From the NCBI RefSeq assembly GCF_002733835.1, contig NZ_NVWY01000030.1, positions 1 to 64,000 of the forward strand: a DNA stretch of 64,000 nucleotides, read 5' to 3'. Every line of letters starts with the position of its first letter. The first letter of the stretch is position 1. The position numbers and the translations under genes are program-made. Of this stretch, positions 62,257 to 64,000 are shown in pieces. The stretch is from Alcanivorax sp. GTDB lineage: Bacteria > Pseudomonadota > Gammaproteobacteria > Pseudomonadales > Alcanivoracaceae. A model generated the notes under the pieces. That model did no database searches, was not told the origin of the DNA, and saw only the letters and a program-made list of their open reading frames with translations.

Positions 62257-63111
62257 ATGCATGAACGCCCCCGTCACTGGCACCAGTGGTTTCTCATCAT
62301 GGCGGCCTTTGCTGCGATCGCCATTCTGTTGGTCATGCCCCTGGCGCTGATTTTCACCGAAGCCTTCAGCCAGGGCTGGGCCATGGTTCAGCAGAATCTG
62401 ACCAACCCGGACATGCTCGGTGCCATCAAACTGACCCTGATCGTCACGCTAATCACCGTGCCGGTAAACCTGCTGTTCGGCATTCTTCTAGCCTGGTGCG
62501 TTACCCGTTACGAGTTCCGCGGCCGCAAGCTGCTCAGCACCCTTATCGACATCCCCTTCGCCATGAGCCCGGTGGTCGCCGGGCTGTGCTATCTGGTGGT
62601 GTACGGGGCCCAGAGCGTGGTGGGTAACTGGTTCAGCGGCATGGGCGTGCAACTCATGTTCGCCCTGCCCGGCATGGTCATGGTCACCGTCTTTGTTACC
62701 TGCCCCTATGTGGCACGGGTACTGATCCCCCTGATGGAATCCCAGGGCCAGCACGAAGAAGAAGCGGCCATCATTCTTGGCGCCTCCGGCTGGCAGGCCT
62801 TCTTGTATGTCACCCTGCCGAAAATCCGCTGGGCGCTGCTGTACGGGGTGGTACTCACCAACGCCCGGGCGGTGGGTGAATTCGGCGCGGTGAGCGTGGT
62901 CTCCGGGCTGATTCGCGGGCAGACGCTCACCCTGCCTTTGCTGGTACAGATGTGGAATCAGGACTACAACACCGTGGGCGCCTTTACCGCGGCCGGCCTG
63001 CTGGCCGCCATGGCGCTGGTCACCCTGCTGCTGAAAACCGTGCTGGAATGGGCCACACAGCACAGCTCAGATAATGCCACTGAACAGAAAACCGAACAGG
63101 ACACCCCATGA
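62257..63111 (+). CDS. cysW: Sulfate ABC transporter, permease CysW
   Basis: Membrane permease of 284 residues, partner of CysT. Motifs [66 protein letters not shown] and [17 protein letters not shown] are standard for CysW. It starts two bases after the cysT stop and its TGA overlaps the cysA ATG, so the operon is tightly coupled. Confidence 0.95.
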   Translation: MHERPRHWHQWFLIMAAFAAIAILLVMPLALIFTEAFSQGWAMVQQNLTNPDMLGAIKLTLIVTLITVPVNLLFGILLAWCVTRYEFRGRKLLSTLIDIPFAMSPVVAGLCYLVVYGAQSVVGNWFSGMGVQLMFALPGMVMVTVFVTCPYVARVLIPLMESQGQHEEEAAIILGASGWQAFLYVTLPKIRWALLYGVVLTNARAVGEFGAVSVVSGLIRGQTLTLPLLVQMWNQDYNTVGAFTAAGLLAAMALVTLLLKTVLEWATQHSSDNATEQKTEQDTP

Positions 63112-64000
63112 GCATTCGTGTCGAACAGATTCAAAAGCGTTTCGGCGATTTCACCGCGCTGGACGACATCAATCTGGATGTTCAGGAAGGCCAGCTGGTG
63201 GGCCTGCTCGGCCCTTCCGGTTCCGGCAAGACCACCCTGCTGCGCATCATCGCCGGGCTGGAAAAAGCCGATCAGGGTAAAGTCCTTTTCCACGGCAAGG
63301 ACGTCACCGACCTGGACGTTCGCAAGCGCAAAGTCGGCTTTGTGTTTCAGCAATACGCCCTGTTCCGCCACCTGACCGTGGCCGACAACGTGGCCTTTGG
63401 CCTGCGTATGCTGCCACGCAAGGAACGCCCCGCCCGCTCGGCGATCCGCCAGCGGGTCCATGAACTGCTGGATCTGGTCCAGCTTGGCCACCTGGCCGGT
63501 CGCTACCCGGCCCAATTATCCGGCGGGCAGAAACAGCGCGTGGCCCTGGCCCGGGCACTGGCCCTGAAGCCGGACGTGTTGTTGCTGGACGAACCCTTTG
63601 GGGCGCTGGATGCGAAAGTGCGCAAGGAGCTGCGCCGCTGGCTGCGTCATCTGCACGAACAAATTTCTGTCACCAGTATCTTCGTGACCCACGACCAGGA
63701 AGAAGCCATGGAAGTATCGGACCAGGTGGTGGTGATGAGCCAGGGCCGCATCGAACAAATGGCCTCACCGCTCACCATCTACGAGCAACCGGCCAGCCGC
63801 TTCGTGTTCGATTTCCTGGGGCACATCAATGCGCTGAAGGGGCACTACGACGGGCGCCGCTGGCAAGCAGGCAACGCGCAACTGCGCCTTACCACTGAAG
63901 GGGCCTGCCCGAATGGCGAACTCACCCTTTACCTGCGCCCCCACGAGGCGGACCTGAGCAAAACCCCCAGTGACAGCGCCAACCTACCCGTCAAACTGGG
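63108..64000 (+). CDS. cysA: Sulfate ABC transporter, ATP-binding protein CysA (partial)
   Basis: The 5' part of cysA, cut by the end of the window after about 297 codons. The product starts [20 protein letters not shown], with Walker [10 protein letters not shown] near 36-44, Q-loop [12 protein letters not shown], signature LSGGQKQR, Walker [12 protein letters not shown] and H-loop VTHDQEEA. The C-terminal regulatory region (TOBE-like) begins near residue 235. CysA powers sulfate or thiosulfate import through CysT and CysW. Confidence 0.96.
   Translation, partial: MSIRVEQIQKRFGDFTALDDINLDVQEGQLVGLLGPSGSGKTTLLRIIAGLEKADQGKVLFHGKDVTDLDVRKRKVGFVFQQYALFRHLTVADNVAFGLRMLPRKERPARSAIRQRVHELLDLVQLGHLAGRYPAQLSGGQKQRVALARALALKPDVLLLDEPFGALDAKVRKELRRWLRHLHEQISVTSIFVTHDQEEAMEVSDQVVVMSQGRIEQMASPLTIYEQPASRFVFDFLGHINALKGHYDGRRWQAGNAQLRLTTEGACPNGELTLYLRPHEADLSKTPSDSANLPVKL

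Noticed and set aside
1-64000. tRNA, rRNA, CRISPR, prophage and insertion sequences
   Set aside because: No cloverleaf, rRNA-like stretch, spaced direct-repeat array, integrase or transposase was found on reading both strands by eye; a covariance search could still reveal a missed tRNA or small RNA.

Overview
The window reads as chromosomal DNA of a marine-type gammaproteobacterium, most like Alcanivorax and relatives. That is a judgement from gene families, order and GC-rich codon use, not from a database search. Genes are densely packed on both strands. I see no rRNA, tRNA, CRISPR array, insertion sequence or prophage.

Layout. 0.1-5.3 kb: a lemA-TPM-TPM membrane cluster, then single genes (GIY-YIG, HopJ-like, periplasmic glutathione peroxidase, dienelactone hydrolase-like). 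5.4-13.7 kb: a complete-looking guanidine uptake and degradation operon. It has a sigma-54-type promoter, a guanidine-I (ykkC) riboswitch, a three-gene ABC transporter, two DUF1989 carboxyguanidine deiminase subunits and a biotin-dependent guanidine carboxylase; no allophanate hydrolase follows. 13.8-17.7 kb: GST, hydrolase, two small Cys-rich proteins, two small membrane proteins and an XRE/MmyB-like regulator. 17.8-21.4 kb: rapA and a carboxylesterase. 21.6-31.2 kb: the aa3/caa3 cytochrome c oxidase locus, with ctaC-ctaD-ctaG-ctaE on the minus strand and SURF1, an accessory protein, ctaA and ctaB on the plus strand. 31.2-36.3 kb: Mpo1-like protein, a second lemA with a long M48 metalloprotease, and a GNAT/FemAB-like gene. 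36.3-44.6 kb: a membrane protein fused to a cold-shock domain behind a leader terminator, a sodium:solute symporter, a sialidase-like/membrane pair, START-like protein, plsC, a short-chain dehydrogenase and a DUF938 protein. 44.7-51.9 kb: rhlB-glpE, ompW, an unknown helical protein, PIN-PhoH, an ICMT-like enzyme and a YiiX-like hydrolase. 52.1-60.3 kb: M14 peptidase-like protein, lipoprotein, a TorF-type porin with NtrC and sigma-54 sites, EEP nuclease, a PBP-like/porin pair, PCu(A)C and SCO copper proteins, and miaB. 60.4-64.0 kb: the sulfate ABC transporter operon sbp-cysT-cysW-cysA, with cysA cut by the window end.

How it fits together. Nitrogen limitation appears to reach two loci through sigma-54: the guanidine operon, which also senses guanidine through its riboswitch, and the TorF porin, which has a near-consensus NtrC site. 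The oxidase genes supply subunits, heme A and copper delivery for one respiratory complex, with the SCO/PCu(A)C pair about 30 kb away. Several intergenic regions carry unexplained inverted repeats. The most striking is a 31-bp inverted repeat whose arms reach the stop codons of two convergent genes.
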